Assembly: GCF_002893765.1 (NCBI RefSeq)
Contig: NZ_CP025938.1
Location: forward strand, 3,801,501 to 3,865,500
Direction: 5' to 3'
From: Tamlana carrageenivorans
GTDB taxonomy: Bacteria > Bacteroidota > Bacteroidia > Flavobacteriales > Flavobacteriaceae
DNA: 64,000 nucleotides
Each line of letters opens with the position of its first letter. The stretch's first letter is position 1. This document shows, one piece after another, positions 45,906-54,788 of this stretch. The notes beneath the pieces are model-generated. The model worked only from the letters and a program-made list of their open reading frames with translations. It did no database searches and had not been told where the DNA came from. A program made the translations under genes and the position numbers.

Positions 45906-46041
45906 TAAAGGCGCTCTGAAAAGTCGGTTAAATTTGATTTGTCAGGTTAAGCTTGTCGAAACTAAAATGGATTATCCATCTAGCGAGATCGATTTCAACA
46001 AGCTGCATATGACATCAAGTCTTCTTTTCAGAACGCCTTTA
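45906..46041. repeat. MITE-like hairpin element, copy 2
   Basis: This 136-bp element has 18-bp ends inverted at 17 of 18 positions: TAAAGGCGCTCTGAAAAG (45906-45923) and CTTTTCAGAACGCCTTTA (46024-46041). It is related to 36958-37095. It lies between the convergent genes at 45352 and 46068 and could terminate transcription in both directions. No coding potential. Confidence 0.85.
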
Positions 46042-46067
46042 TTAATTTTAGTAATTACGCTTGTATT

Positions 46068-46577
46068 TTACCTTTTAAAGGTTGCGATGCTTTTTATTGT
46101 AGCAATAACGGTGAGTCCATCGACTTCAGTTTCTTCAACCTGATTTATTTCAACAACCAGTTTATCCTCTGTTAGGAATAAGATATCAGCCATACTTTCT
46201 TGGCCATTATTGTTAATAATTAATGTGTTACCATCAACTTCCCAGGTACCATTTTCAAGAAATTGAACATCCTCAATAAACTCAGTTTTTGATACTCCAT
46301 TAAAATTATAGGTGAATTTAAGACTATAAGCCCCCTCTGAAACGACGGTATTTGGAGATTCGTTAAAGGTTATAGTACTGGTCATATCGTAAGCTTCACC
46401 TTCAAAATTTGTAGTGATAGGAAAACCTTGAAGTGAGGATTCTGCAGTGCCTTGGTAAGTTAATTCGGTTCCTACCCAGGCTCCTACCAAATCACCTGAA
46501 AATTGGGAGTCACCGTCGTCGTTTGAACAGGATGATAATACTATTAAAACAAAAAATAAAAGGGTTAGATGTTTCAT
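46068..46577 (-). CDS. Lipocalin-like lipoprotein
   Basis: This 169-residue lipoprotein has a signal peptide ending in LSSCSND (Cys17). The mature part starts with DLVGAWVGTELTYQG and continues with beta-strand-rich sequence (TSTITFNESPNTVVSEGAYSLKFTYNF, ENGTWEVDGNTLIINNNG), typical of the lipocalin-like family common in Bacteroidota. It is probably outer-membrane-associated and binds a small ligand, which is unknown. Confidence 0.8.
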   Translation of the reverse strand: MKHLTLLFFVLIVLSSCSNDDGDSQFSGDLVGAWVGTELTYQGTAESSLQGFPITTNFEGEAYDMTSTITFNESPNTVVSEGAYSLKFTYNFNGVSKTEFIEDVQFLENGTWEVDGNTLIINNNGQESMADILFLTEDKLVVEINQVEETEVDGLTVIATIKSIATFKR

Positions 46578-46627
46578 AAAAATGGGATCATTTAGTTAGC
46601 CTACAATATTACAAGAATTAGGCTTAT

Positions 46628-46666
46628 AAAAAAAAACGCAACCAAATGAATGATTGCGTTTTTTTT
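46628..46666 (-). terminator. Terminator of dnaK
   Basis: AAAAAAAAACGCAA (46628-46641) pairs with TTGCGTTTTTTTT (46654-46666) around a 12-base loop. It lies 86 bases past the dnaK stop, on the far side of a 16-bp duplication. Confidence 0.85.
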
Positions 46667-46711
46667 ATGGAGTGAGATTCCTGTTTTCGAAGGAATATCT
46701 AAATTTATTTT

Positions 46712-46774
46712 ACTTCTTCGAAGTCTATACTTCGACTTCGCTCAGCACAGGCTACTTGACTTCTTCGAAGTCTA
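46712..46774. repeat. 16-bp duplication at the 3' end of dnaK flanking a repeat insertion
   Basis: ACTTCTTCGAAGTCTA occurs at 46712-46727 and at 46759-46774, with 31 bases between them that contain the flavobacterial repeat motif CTTCGACTTCGCTCAGC (46728-46744). Read on the minus strand, both copies encode DFEEV followed by a Lys codon and a stop (AAG TAG for the gene as it stands; AAA TAA for the outer copy). The outer copy is probably the old end of dnaK, and the repeat inserted with duplication of the target. Confidence 0.75.
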
Positions 46775-48656
46775 CGTCTTCAACGTCGCTTCCTTCGTTT
46801 TGTGGTTGCTCACCTGCACCAGCATCTGGTCCTGGTTGTCCACCTTGAGCTTCAGCTTGCGCTTTATACATTTCTTCAGAAGCTACTTTCCAAGCCTCGT
46901 TAATTTTATCTAAAGCTGGTGTGATTACCGCGATATCTTTAGACTCGTAAGCTTTTTTCAATTCTTCTAAAGCTTCTTCGATTGGTTTCTTTTTATCATC
47001 AGATAATTTATCACCAAACTCTTCTAATTGCTTTTCTGTTTGGAAAATCATAGAATCAGCTTCATTTAATTTCTGAGCATTTTCAGCTGCAGCTTTATCT
47101 GCTTCAGCATTTGCTTCAGCATCAGCTTTCATCTTTTCGATTTCTTCCTCACTTAATCCTGAAGACGCTTCAATACGGATATCTTGTTTCTTACCTGTTG
47201 CTTTATCTTCCGCAGATACTTTAATAATACCATTAGCATCGATATCGAAAGTTACCTCGATTTGTGGCGTACCACGTCTTGCTGGTGGAATATCACTTAA
47301 GTGGAAACGTCCAATAGTTTTGTTATCGGCTGCCATAGCACGCTCACCTTGTAATACGTGAATTTCTACTGATGGCTGGTTATCTGCTGCTGTAGAGAAA
47401 ACCTGTGATTTTTTTGTTGGAATGGTTGTATTGGCTTCAATAAGTTTTGTAAATACATTACCCATTGTTTCAATACCAAGAGATAAAGGTGTAACATCTA
47501 AAAGTAATACATCTTTAACATCTCCTGTTAATACACCACCTTGGATACCTGCTCCTAAAGAAACAACTTCATCTGGATTTACACCTTTACTTGGTGCTTT
47601 TCCGAAGAATTTCTCAACAGCTTCTTGTACCGCAGGAATACGTGTAGAACCACCTACTAAAATCACTTCATCGATATCAGATTTTGATAAACCTGCTGCT
47701 TTTAAAGCCGACTCGCATGGTGCAATAGTACGTTTTACTAAATCGCCGATTAATTGCTCGAATTTAGATTTTGTTAAAGTACGCACTAAGTGTTTTGGTC
47801 CACTAGCTGTAGCTGTGATATAAGGTAAGTTGATTTCTGTTTGCGCTGAAGATGATAATTCAATCTTCGCTTTTTCAGCAGCTTCTTTTAAACGTTGAAG
47901 TGACATTGGATCTTTTCTTAAATCCATGTCTTCTTCAGCTTGAAACTCATCAGCTAACCAGTTAATAATTTTTTCATCTACATCATCACCACCTAAGTGT
48001 GTATCACCATCTGTTGAAAGTACTTCAAATACACCATCTCCTAATTCTAAGATAGATACATCATGTGTTCCTCCACCAAAATCGAATACTACTATTTTTT
48101 GGTCTGTACCTTTTTTGTCCATACCGTAAGCTAAAGCTGCGGCAGTAGGCTCGTTAATAATACGCTCTACTTTTAAACCTGCAATTTCTCCAGCTTCTTT
48201 AGTAGCCTGACGTTGCGAATCGTTGAAGTAAGCTGGTACTGTAATTACAGCACGAGATACATCTTGACCTAAATAATCTTCAGCTGTTTTCTTCATTTTT
48301 TGAAGAATCATAGCCGATAATTCTTGAGGCGTGTATAAACGACCGTCAATATCAACTCTAGGTGTGTCATTATCACCTTTTACTACATTATATGGTACAC
48401 GTTCTGCCTCATTTTTAGATTCAGAATATTTATTTCCCATAAAACGTTTAATAGAATAAACCGTTTTTGTTGGGTTTGTTACTGCTTGTCTTTTAGCTGG
48501 ATCACCAACTTTAATTTCGCCGCCTTCAACAAAGGCAATTACAGATGGTGTTGTTCTTTTTCCTTCTGCATTAGGAATAACTACAGGCTCATTACCTTCC
48601 ATTACAGAAACGCAAGAGTTGGTTGTTCCTAAATCAATTCCAATAATTTTACTCAT
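46752..48656 (-). CDS. dnaK: Chaperone DnaK (Hsp70)
   Basis: This 634-residue protein has all Hsp70 signatures: IGIDLGTTNSCV at the start, the phosphate loop IVVFDFGGGTHDVSIL, VILVGGSTRIPAVQ and the substrate domain DVTPLSLGIETMG. It ends in a Gly/Pro-rich linker and EDVDFEEVK. It folds proteins with DnaJ and GrpE, neither of which is near. A palindrome and a sigma-54-like promoter lie upstream. The stop codon is next to a duplicated 16-bp segment. Confidence 0.98.
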   Translation of the reverse strand: MSKIIGIDLGTTNSCVSVMEGNEPVVIPNAEGKRTTPSVIAFVEGGEIKVGDPAKRQAVTNPTKTVYSIKRFMGNKYSESKNEAERVPYNVVKGDNDTPRVDIDGRLYTPQELSAMILQKMKKTAEDYLGQDVSRAVITVPAYFNDSQRQATKEAGEIAGLKVERIINEPTAAALAYGMDKKGTDQKIVVFDFGGGTHDVSILELGDGVFEVLSTDGDTHLGGDDVDEKIINWLADEFQAEEDMDLRKDPMSLQRLKEAAEKAKIELSSSAQTEINLPYITATASGPKHLVRTLTKSKFEQLIGDLVKRTIAPCESALKAAGLSKSDIDEVILVGGSTRIPAVQEAVEKFFGKAPSKGVNPDEVVSLGAGIQGGVLTGDVKDVLLLDVTPLSLGIETMGNVFTKLIEANTTIPTKKSQVFSTAADNQPSVEIHVLQGERAMAADNKTIGRFHLSDIPPARRGTPQIEVTFDIDANGIIKVSAEDKATGKKQDIRIEASSGLSEEEIEKMKADAEANAEADKAAAENAQKLNEADSMIFQTEKQLEEFGDKLSDDKKKPIEEALEELKKAYESKDIAVITPALDKINEAWKVASEEMYKAQAEAQGGQPGPDAGAGEQPQNEGSDVEDVDFEEVK

Positions 48657-48729
48657 AACTTTTTATTTGTTTATAGATTTCCGTCTTCACGGAAACATGT
48701 GTTCATTTTTATTTTCGAGTTGTATAAGT

Positions 48730-48768
48730 CAATCTTTATGCCAATACAAAAAAACTGACAAGCTGTCA
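48730..48768 (-). promoter_or_regulatory. Candidate dnaK promoter: inverted repeat plus sigma-54-like element
   Basis: On the minus strand the 13-bp palindrome TGACAGCTTGTCA (48768-48756) is followed by TTGGCATAAAGATTG (48744-48730). The latter resembles a sigma-54 -24/-12 pair (TGGCA, then TTG), about 75 bases before the dnaK start. I recall similar layouts before flavobacterial heat-shock genes. The identity of the sigma factor is inference. Confidence 0.5.
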
Positions 48769-49324
48769 CTTTAAATTTCTTAATCCTAACAAATAATGCG
48801 CCCAATCTTTCATTAATAACTAAATTCATAGTAAACTCACTTATTAAACCAGTATTTACGAAAAACCATGAAAAAGCATATCCTATTTCTTGCATGCTTC
48901 ACCTTTTTTCTCACAAACTTTTATACACAGCAAGAGAAAGAACAAGCTACTAAACAGCATGACACTCTTAAACAAAAAAAAAGTAGATTTTAGTATTATG
49001 CCATTCGTAAGTTACAATAGGAATTTAGATTTTATGATAGGTGCCATTCCTATGATGATGTATAAATTAGACGGTCAGGATACTATTTCTCCCAAATCTT
49101 TATCAGGGCTTTCTGCAGTTTACACTACTAATGGCTCGTATTTTATGGCACTTTTTAACAAATGGTATTTTAAAGAAGACACATGGCGTGGTAAATTTTT
49201 CGTTTTAACTGGAAATAAAAACTCGCAGTTTTTTATGACAGATTTAGAAGCTCCTGGTTTTTATAATTACGGCACCCATATCACCGCAGTTAGTGTTGGT
49301 TTACAACGAAAAATTATTAAACAT

Positions 49325-50303
49325 ACCCGTTGTGCATTATGATTTAAAAGAAAAAAGTTGTTCATCTTACTGAAAATCAGTAAATTGATTTAACTACAAA
49401 TCATTAATAATGAACAACTTGAGTGCAAATTACGAAAGAATATTGGAAGTATTAAGAAAAATATCGAAAGAACAACTTTTAAGTTATCAAAGACGACAAC
49501 CAAAGCTTAGTGATTTAGAACTTATCAGTTTGAGTCTTACTGCCGAATTTATGGGAATAGATAGTGAAAATGACCTTTTTAGAAAACTTCCAGATTCCCT
49601 ATTATCAAAAATAGAGAGAAGTGTCTACAATAGAAGAAGACGAAAACTAGTTAATAAGCTCAACAGTATCAGGTTAAGCTTAGCTTCCCATTTTAATGAA
49701 TTTGAAGATTATTTTGTAGTAGATAGTATGCCCTTAGAAGTTTGTAAATTATCACGCAGTTCTCGTTCAAAGATTTGTAAAGAAAACACTTATGCATTTC
49801 CAGATAAAGGTTATTGTGCAGCTCAAAGTTCTAATTATTACGGTTATAAACTGCACGCTGTTTGTTCTGTAAATGGTGTCTTTCAAAGTATCGATTTGAG
49901 TCCAGCATCTGTACACGATATTAATTATCTTAAAGATATTAAGATGCAAATAAGCGATTGTACATTAATTGGTGATAAAGGCTATTTATCAACAGAAATA
50001 CAACTTAACTTGTTTGAAACCTGTAATATAACGCTAAATACACCTATGAGAAGCAATCAAAAAAATTACAAAGTACAGCCTTATGTATTTAGAAAAAAGA
50101 GGAAAAGGATAGAAACATTATTTTCACAACTTTGTGACCAATTTATGATAAGACGCAATTATGCTAAAACTTTTGAAGGTTTTAAAACAAGAATCGTAGC
50201 TAAGATAACTGCTTTAACAACTATTCAGTATATCAATAAGTTTATTTTTGGGAGAAACATTAATAATATTAAAATTAGCATTATTTAAAATGCACAACGG
50301 GTT
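49325..50303 (+). mobile_element. IS982-family insertion sequence, complete copy
   Basis: This 979-bp element is bounded by ACCCGTTGTGCATTAT (left) and AAATGCACAACGGGT (right) and flanked by an exact 7-bp target duplication, TAAACAT, at 49318-49324 and 50304-50310. It carries one intact transposase. A truncated copy with the identical left part occurs at 27011-27300. Confidence 0.95.
49410..50288 (+). CDS. IS982-family transposase
   Basis: This 292-residue transposase is intact: MNNLSANYERILEVLRK, FVVDSMPLEVCKLSRS (first catalytic Asp), YYGYKLHAVCSVNG, TLIGDKGYLS (second Asp), and RKKRKRIETLFSQLCDQF (Glu). The first 67 or so residues match the fragment at 27011-27300. Confidence 0.95.
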   Translation: MNNLSANYERILEVLRKISKEQLLSYQRRQPKLSDLELISLSLTAEFMGIDSENDLFRKLPDSLLSKIERSVYNRRRRKLVNKLNSIRLSLASHFNEFEDYFVVDSMPLEVCKLSRSSRSKICKENTYAFPDKGYCAAQSSNYYGYKLHAVCSVNGVFQSIDLSPASVHDINYLKDIKMQISDCTLIGDKGYLSTEIQLNLFETCNITLNTPMRSNQKNYKVQPYVFRKKRKRIETLFSQLCDQFMIRRNYAKTFEGFKTRIVAKITALTTIQYINKFIFGRNINNIKISII

Positions 50304-50961
50304 AAACATTTATATGCCGGTCTAACCTATAATTATGCTCATTATGACACAAAATTTGAAGATGATGTGCAGCCCGAAGATATTACCGACACTAACGCTA
50401 TAGAGTTAAACACCTTATACGATTCTCGAGATGCTCTGTACTACCCAACATCTAGCTCTAAGGCTTTATTAAGATATTTATCTTTTCCTACCTGGTTTGG
50501 TAACGAGGTAAGTGCTCATAAAATTTTATCGGAATACAACACCTATTTCTCTACAAGATCCGGGAAAGATGTTATTGCGGCACGTTTTTCTGGTCAGTTT
50601 GGATTAGGTGACATTGCCTTCCAACAGCAGGTAACTATTGGTGGAAATGATATTCGTGGTTATTCTAAAGGCAAATATCGTGGCGATGGTTTAATGGCTC
50701 TACAAGGGGAGTATCGTTTTAATTTTAATGACAAAATGGGACTTGTTGGTTTTGCTGATATTGCCACCATGTATGGTTCTGACACCGAAGAATTTAACTG
50801 GAAAACCTACCCTGGATTAGGTATTGGCTACCGCTATGCCGCTTTTAAGAAAGTGAAATTTAATATCGGGTTAGATGCTGCTGTTGGAAAAGACGATTGG
50901 GGCATCTATTTTAGAATAGGTGAATCTTTCTAAAATAACGATTTTAAAAATCTTGTTTTAA

Positions 50962-52395
50962 TTAAGATTTCCTTGGAATAAGCAATTGGGATAGCGCCTC
51001 AGGATAACCGCGCTGCATCGCAAACCGGCGTGCAAGCGCATCTATATCATCTTTTGAGATACTTTCTAATAGCGCATTTTCATCTCCTCTTTTTTCTAAA
51101 TTTGATATGATTCCAAGTGCTTTAATTTGATCCATAATTTGTCGGGCTACGGTTAAAGCGGAAGAGGCTTTAACAATTTCACTCCGGGCGTAAGTTTTAC
51201 ATGGAAAACTGACTTCGCCAACCCTAAAACTAGGATCATCGCCAGGTATTTGCTGAGCGCCAAATAATGGAGGACCACCCACTGTTGCCGATTTAAACGC
51301 TGGCAAAAATTGAGCTACCGAAGCAATGGCTTTTTCTGTACGTTCATTTACTTCATTAGTTTCCCAGCCATGTTTTAATTTTTGTGTAATGGCTCTATCA
51401 AATTCAAGTTTTATTTCGGCATCCGATTTTACCAATCCTTTTTCAAATAAGGTGATAGCATTGGTCATGGCATGTATTTGGTAGTAGTGATCGCGATACG
51501 GTGTAAGCTGCACCATACCTCTAGGTGTACCCCGCTCACCATGAAATATAAGCTCTGGTATTAAGCCCGAAATAGGTTGCCACTTCGATACGTAAGCCGC
51601 CTTAAACTCTATGAGATGTTTCGTTTTTATGCGTAAAGACGCATCAAAATCACCTGCCTTAAAACCCGATGAATTTACTAAATAACGCGTTTTAACAACA
51701 GTATCCTTGGTTTGTATTTCCCAATTATGGTCAAGATTTTTATGTCTAACATCTTTAATACTGCGCACATTAGTTTGCATTTTTAAATCGCAATATTGGC
51801 TTTTTTCTAAAGCTAACTGTGCTTGTGCCCCTAGCCTAAATAAATTCCAACCAAACTCTTGTACTAAAATTACTGGTGTTTTTAACTTGTTAAAATCTAC
51901 GAGGTGTAGGGTGTTTATGAGCCATTGATCAGCCGATTTTGGCACCGCAACGACAGGATGTTTCGCTAAGGCCATTAAATCGGATTGAGAATACACTTTA
52001 TAATAGGCTTCTGGCTTACCAAGAATGGCATTAGCTGGATCTTCCGCTATAAGCGAAGTATAATAAGCAACAAGCGCATCCAAACGTTTGGTTAGTTGTG
52101 CTATTTCGTACTTTTCGGTTTTTGGTACACTTATAAATGTTGGTCGTTCATCAATAGACTCTGGAAATAAACGCGCCATTTCTATAGATTGCTTCATAAG
52201 TAACTTACATTGTTCTATTGAAATATCGGGATAAAGGTTTCCGCCAGCATGTAAATGACAAAAGGGAGGCCCGTTAACCACACTTTTTTCCTGTTCAAAC
52301 AATACAGAATCTATGTTATGCTTTGCCAATTGTAATGCCGTGACGACTCCCGAAACACCCGCACCGATAATACCAACATTATAAATTTTACTCAT
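50962..52395 (-). CDS. FAD-dependent oxidoreductase
   Basis: This 477-residue protein has the N-terminal dinucleotide motif VGIIGAGVSGVVTALQLAKH (residues 7-26) and an FAD-binding DAO-type layout, with YLVNSSGFKAGDF in the middle. The C-terminal SIVTVAR-like region lacks a clear second nucleotide-binding motif. The substrate is unknown; malate:quinone oxidoreductase-like or lycopene/amine-type enzymes are possible. The HAD phosphatase gene ends 2 bases before its start, so the two are probably co-transcribed. Confidence 0.8.
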   Translation of the reverse strand: MSKIYNVGIIGAGVSGVVTALQLAKHNIDSVLFEQEKSVVNGPPFCHLHAGGNLYPDISIEQCKLLMKQSIEMARLFPESIDERPTFISVPKTEKYEIAQLTKRLDALVAYYTSLIAEDPANAILGKPEAYYKVYSQSDLMALAKHPVVAVPKSADQWLINTLHLVDFNKLKTPVILVQEFGWNLFRLGAQAQLALEKSQYCDLKMQTNVRSIKDVRHKNLDHNWEIQTKDTVVKTRYLVNSSGFKAGDFDASLRIKTKHLIEFKAAYVSKWQPISGLIPELIFHGERGTPRGMVQLTPYRDHYYQIHAMTNAITLFEKGLVKSDAEIKLEFDRAITQKLKHGWETNEVNERTEKAIASVAQFLPAFKSATVGGPPLFGAQQIPGDDPSFRVGEVSFPCKTYARSEIVKASSALTVARQIMDQIKALGIISNLEKRGDENALLESISKDDIDALARRFAMQRGYPEALSQLLIPRKS

Positions 52396-52397
52396 AG

Positions 52398-53069
52398 CTA
52401 TAACAGGTTTTGCAACTCGGCAAATGTATCCACCACAACCGTTGGGTGATAATCTGCAATATTTTCATTGTAATTATAACCATAACTAACACCTATACTA
52501 TCCATTTTTGCATTTTGTGCTGCTAGAATATCATTTTTAGAATCACCAACCATGATACTATTTTCAACTGTAGTTTGCATGGCCTCTACTAAATGATGAA
52601 GTGGTAACGCATGCGGTTTTTTCTCTGGCAAGGAATCTTCACCAACCCAAAGATCAAAAAACGCTTTAATCTCTAACTTATCTAAAATAGGTTCTATAAA
52701 TCCGTATGGCTTATTGGTACAAATTGCTAATTTATATCCTTTACTTTTTAAGTCATTCAAGGTTTCTAGCACCCCAGGATACATAAAAGTATCTTTACAT
52801 AGTTCTTCTTCATAAGCCGCAATGTATACTTTAAAGGCTTCTTCAAGAAAAAGCTCTGTAAGCTCTTTTTCAGGCAAACCTTTAGCAAACGCTCTTTTTA
52901 CCAAAGGCATTGCACCATTTCCAATAAAAGGCGTTACTTCTTCAATAGTTAATGTTGAGGCTTTGTAATGCTTCAACATTTTATTTACCGCTAAAGTAAG
53001 GTCTGGAATACTATTGATGAGGGTGCCATCAAAATCAAATATGATAAGGTTTTTATCTTTAAAATTCAT
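52398..53069 (-). CDS. HAD-family hydrolase, phosphoglycolate phosphatase-like
   Basis: This 223-residue HAD subfamily IA phosphatase has motif I FDFDGTLINS, motif II ICTNKPYGF, and motif III/IV KKPHALPL with MVGDSKNDILAAQNA. The cap domain lies between motifs I and II. The best-supported activity is phosphoglycolate phosphatase; other small phosphoesters are possible. It lies directly upstream of the FAD oxidoreductase gene. Confidence 0.88.
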   Translation of the reverse strand: MNFKDKNLIIFDFDGTLINSIPDLTLAVNKMLKHYKASTLTIEEVTPFIGNGAMPLVKRAFAKGLPEKELTELFLEEAFKVYIAAYEEELCKDTFMYPGVLETLNDLKSKGYKLAICTNKPYGFIEPILDKLEIKAFFDLWVGEDSLPEKKPHALPLHHLVEAMQTTVENSIMVGDSKNDILAAQNAKMDSIGVSYGYNYNENIADYHPTVVVDTFAELQNLL

Positions 53070-53309
53070 CGTTCTAATTTTAAGGCAAAGATGCGGAAGT
53101 TTTCCTTAAATATTAAGGGATTCAGCCATTTTATAGGGTTAAGTTCTTGTTAAAACAATAGGGATGCACGCTTTTAAATGACCGTTACATGATAAAACCT
53201 TACAAGAATATTATTTTGGTTTTAATATTACACATTGATAATTTTAATTGATAAATGTATCTTTATGCCCTGATACCACGTTTTATTAAAACACCAAACT
53301 TAAACCGAC

Positions 53310-54788
53310 TTGAAATACACACCGTTAAGAATTTCTGTATACCTAATCATCGTTTTGTTGATTTTATTAGGATTAACCTTCCTTACAGACTCCAAGCCGC
53401 TGCCTAATGGCACATTTCAGGAAGGCTTTTTTATTGGAGATGTTACCGTTAAGTATCCCAAATCGGACACCTTTCTTCAGAAGGAAGACATATCAGAACC
53501 CCAGGTAACGACTATTGACAGTATTGTAACCAATGTAGAAACATTCATTGAAACTAATGAGGTTGAAATAGCCGAAGTTGAAGATCTTCCACCACCACCA
53601 AATTTCAGAAAAATTGACACTTCAAAAGTGCAACGTATTGTCTATCCTGAAAATAAACTTGAATACTTAGAGAAACTAAAAAATAGCTTAAGCTCAAGTG
53701 AGTGCCGCATTATCCATTACGGAGATTCCCAATTGGAAGGCGATAGAATTTCAGCTTATTTAAGAAACAGGCTTCAAGGTATTTATGGTGGTACCGGACC
53801 AGGCTTTGTGCCTATTGTACAGGTATACGAGCAAATTAGTAATGAGGTGGCTGCTTCAGAAAATTGGACACGCCATGCTTATTTCGATAGAAGAGAAAAG
53901 CCTTTTGAGCACAAAAAATATGGGGCTTATTCGTCATTTTCAAGGTTTACTCAAAGTCATGACAGCATCAATGAAGCTCTATTAGACTCCTTACCTATTG
54001 CTATAGGGAATATTTATATCAGTCAGCCGTCAAAATCCTATAGTCGATTAAAAACGTTTACCAAAATTGGTTTACACTATGGTAATTCGGTAACACCGAC
54101 CACCGTAAATGTATATAAAAATGGAGAACTCATAAAAACGGATGAACTTATTAATGATGGTGATTATCATGAATATAAAATTAACCTAGCTACAACGCCT
54201 ACTAATTTAAAAATAGAACTCGCTAGTAAAATTAGTCCGGATTTTTACGGACTTACATTAGATGGTGATGGCGGAATAAATTTAGACAATGTTGCCATGC
54301 GTGGATCGGCAGGTACGGTCTTCGCTGGAACAAACTCTACGAATTTTAATCGGATGTACAAGAAATTGGATCCTAAATTGGTGATTTTTCAATACGGCGG
54401 AAACTCGGTACCATACTTTGAAGATTCGCTGCATGTAAAACGTTATGCCGGATATATTAAAAATCATGTGAATTGGGTGAAACGTAAAACTAATGATGCC
54501 AGTATTTTGTTTATAGGCCCTAGTGACATGTCTACATCCGAAAATGGAAATATGGTAACCTACCCGCTTTTACCTTACCTAAACACCTGTTTAAAGGATA
54601 TTATGACTGAAAACGGAGCTGCATATTGGAGTATTTATGATGCTATGGGTGGAAAAAATTCCATGTCATACTGGGTAGACCAAAAACTTGCAGGAAATGA
54701 TTATACCCACTTTTCGCCCTCGGGAACTAAAATTATTTCCGAAATATTGTTTCTGTCCCTTTACTTAGACCTAACAGATATTAAATGA
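53310..54788 (+). CDS. SGNH-fold acyl esterase/transferase, membrane-anchored
   Basis: This 492-residue protein has an N-terminal signal-anchor (LRISVYLIIVLLILLGLTFL, residues 6-25) and a Pro-rich linker (EDLPPPPNF). The SGNH domain has block I HYGDSQLEGD (nucleophile Ser), then GGTGPGF, FQYGGNSVP, and block V YTHFSPSG (catalytic His). It is the first of three overlapping genes with a second SGNH protein and an MBOAT acyltransferase. It is probably periplasmic and moves or removes acetyl groups on a polysaccharide. Confidence 0.85.
   Translation: MKYTPLRISVYLIIVLLILLGLTFLTDSKPLPNGTFQEGFFIGDVTVKYPKSDTFLQKEDISEPQVTTIDSIVTNVETFIETNEVEIAEVEDLPPPPNFRKIDTSKVQRIVYPENKLEYLEKLKNSLSSSECRIIHYGDSQLEGDRISAYLRNRLQGIYGGTGPGFVPIVQVYEQISNEVAASENWTRHAYFDRREKPFEHKKYGAYSSFSRFTQSHDSINEALLDSLPIAIGNIYISQPSKSYSRLKTFTKIGLHYGNSVTPTTVNVYKNGELIKTDELINDGDYHEYKINLATTPTNLKIELASKISPDFYGLTLDGDGGINLDNVAMRGSAGTVFAGTNSTNFNRMYKKLDPKLVIFQYGGNSVPYFEDSLHVKRYAGYIKNHVNWVKRKTNDASILFIGPSDMSTSENGNMVTYPLLPYLNTCLKDIMTENGAAYWSIYDAMGGKNSMSYWVDQKLAGNDYTHFSPSGTKIISEILFLSLYLDLTDIK

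Larger units (their letters stand above)
48868..50933 (+). pseudogene. BamA/TamA-like outer-membrane surface antigen gene, split by IS982 and frameshifted
   Basis: Without the IS982 and one copy of the target duplication the frame reads KIIKHLYAGLTYNYAHYDTKFEDD across the join, giving one protein of about 360 residues. It starts with a signal peptide (MKKHILFLACFTFFLTNFYTQQ). A beta-barrel surface-antigen C-terminal part follows, with QVTIGGNDIRGYSKGKYRG and the final Phe of GESF. A second lesion lies before the insertion. The nine-A run at 48974-48982 puts the signal-peptide frame into a stop, and dropping one A rejoins it with KKVDFSIMPFVSYNRNLDF. Confidence 0.85.
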
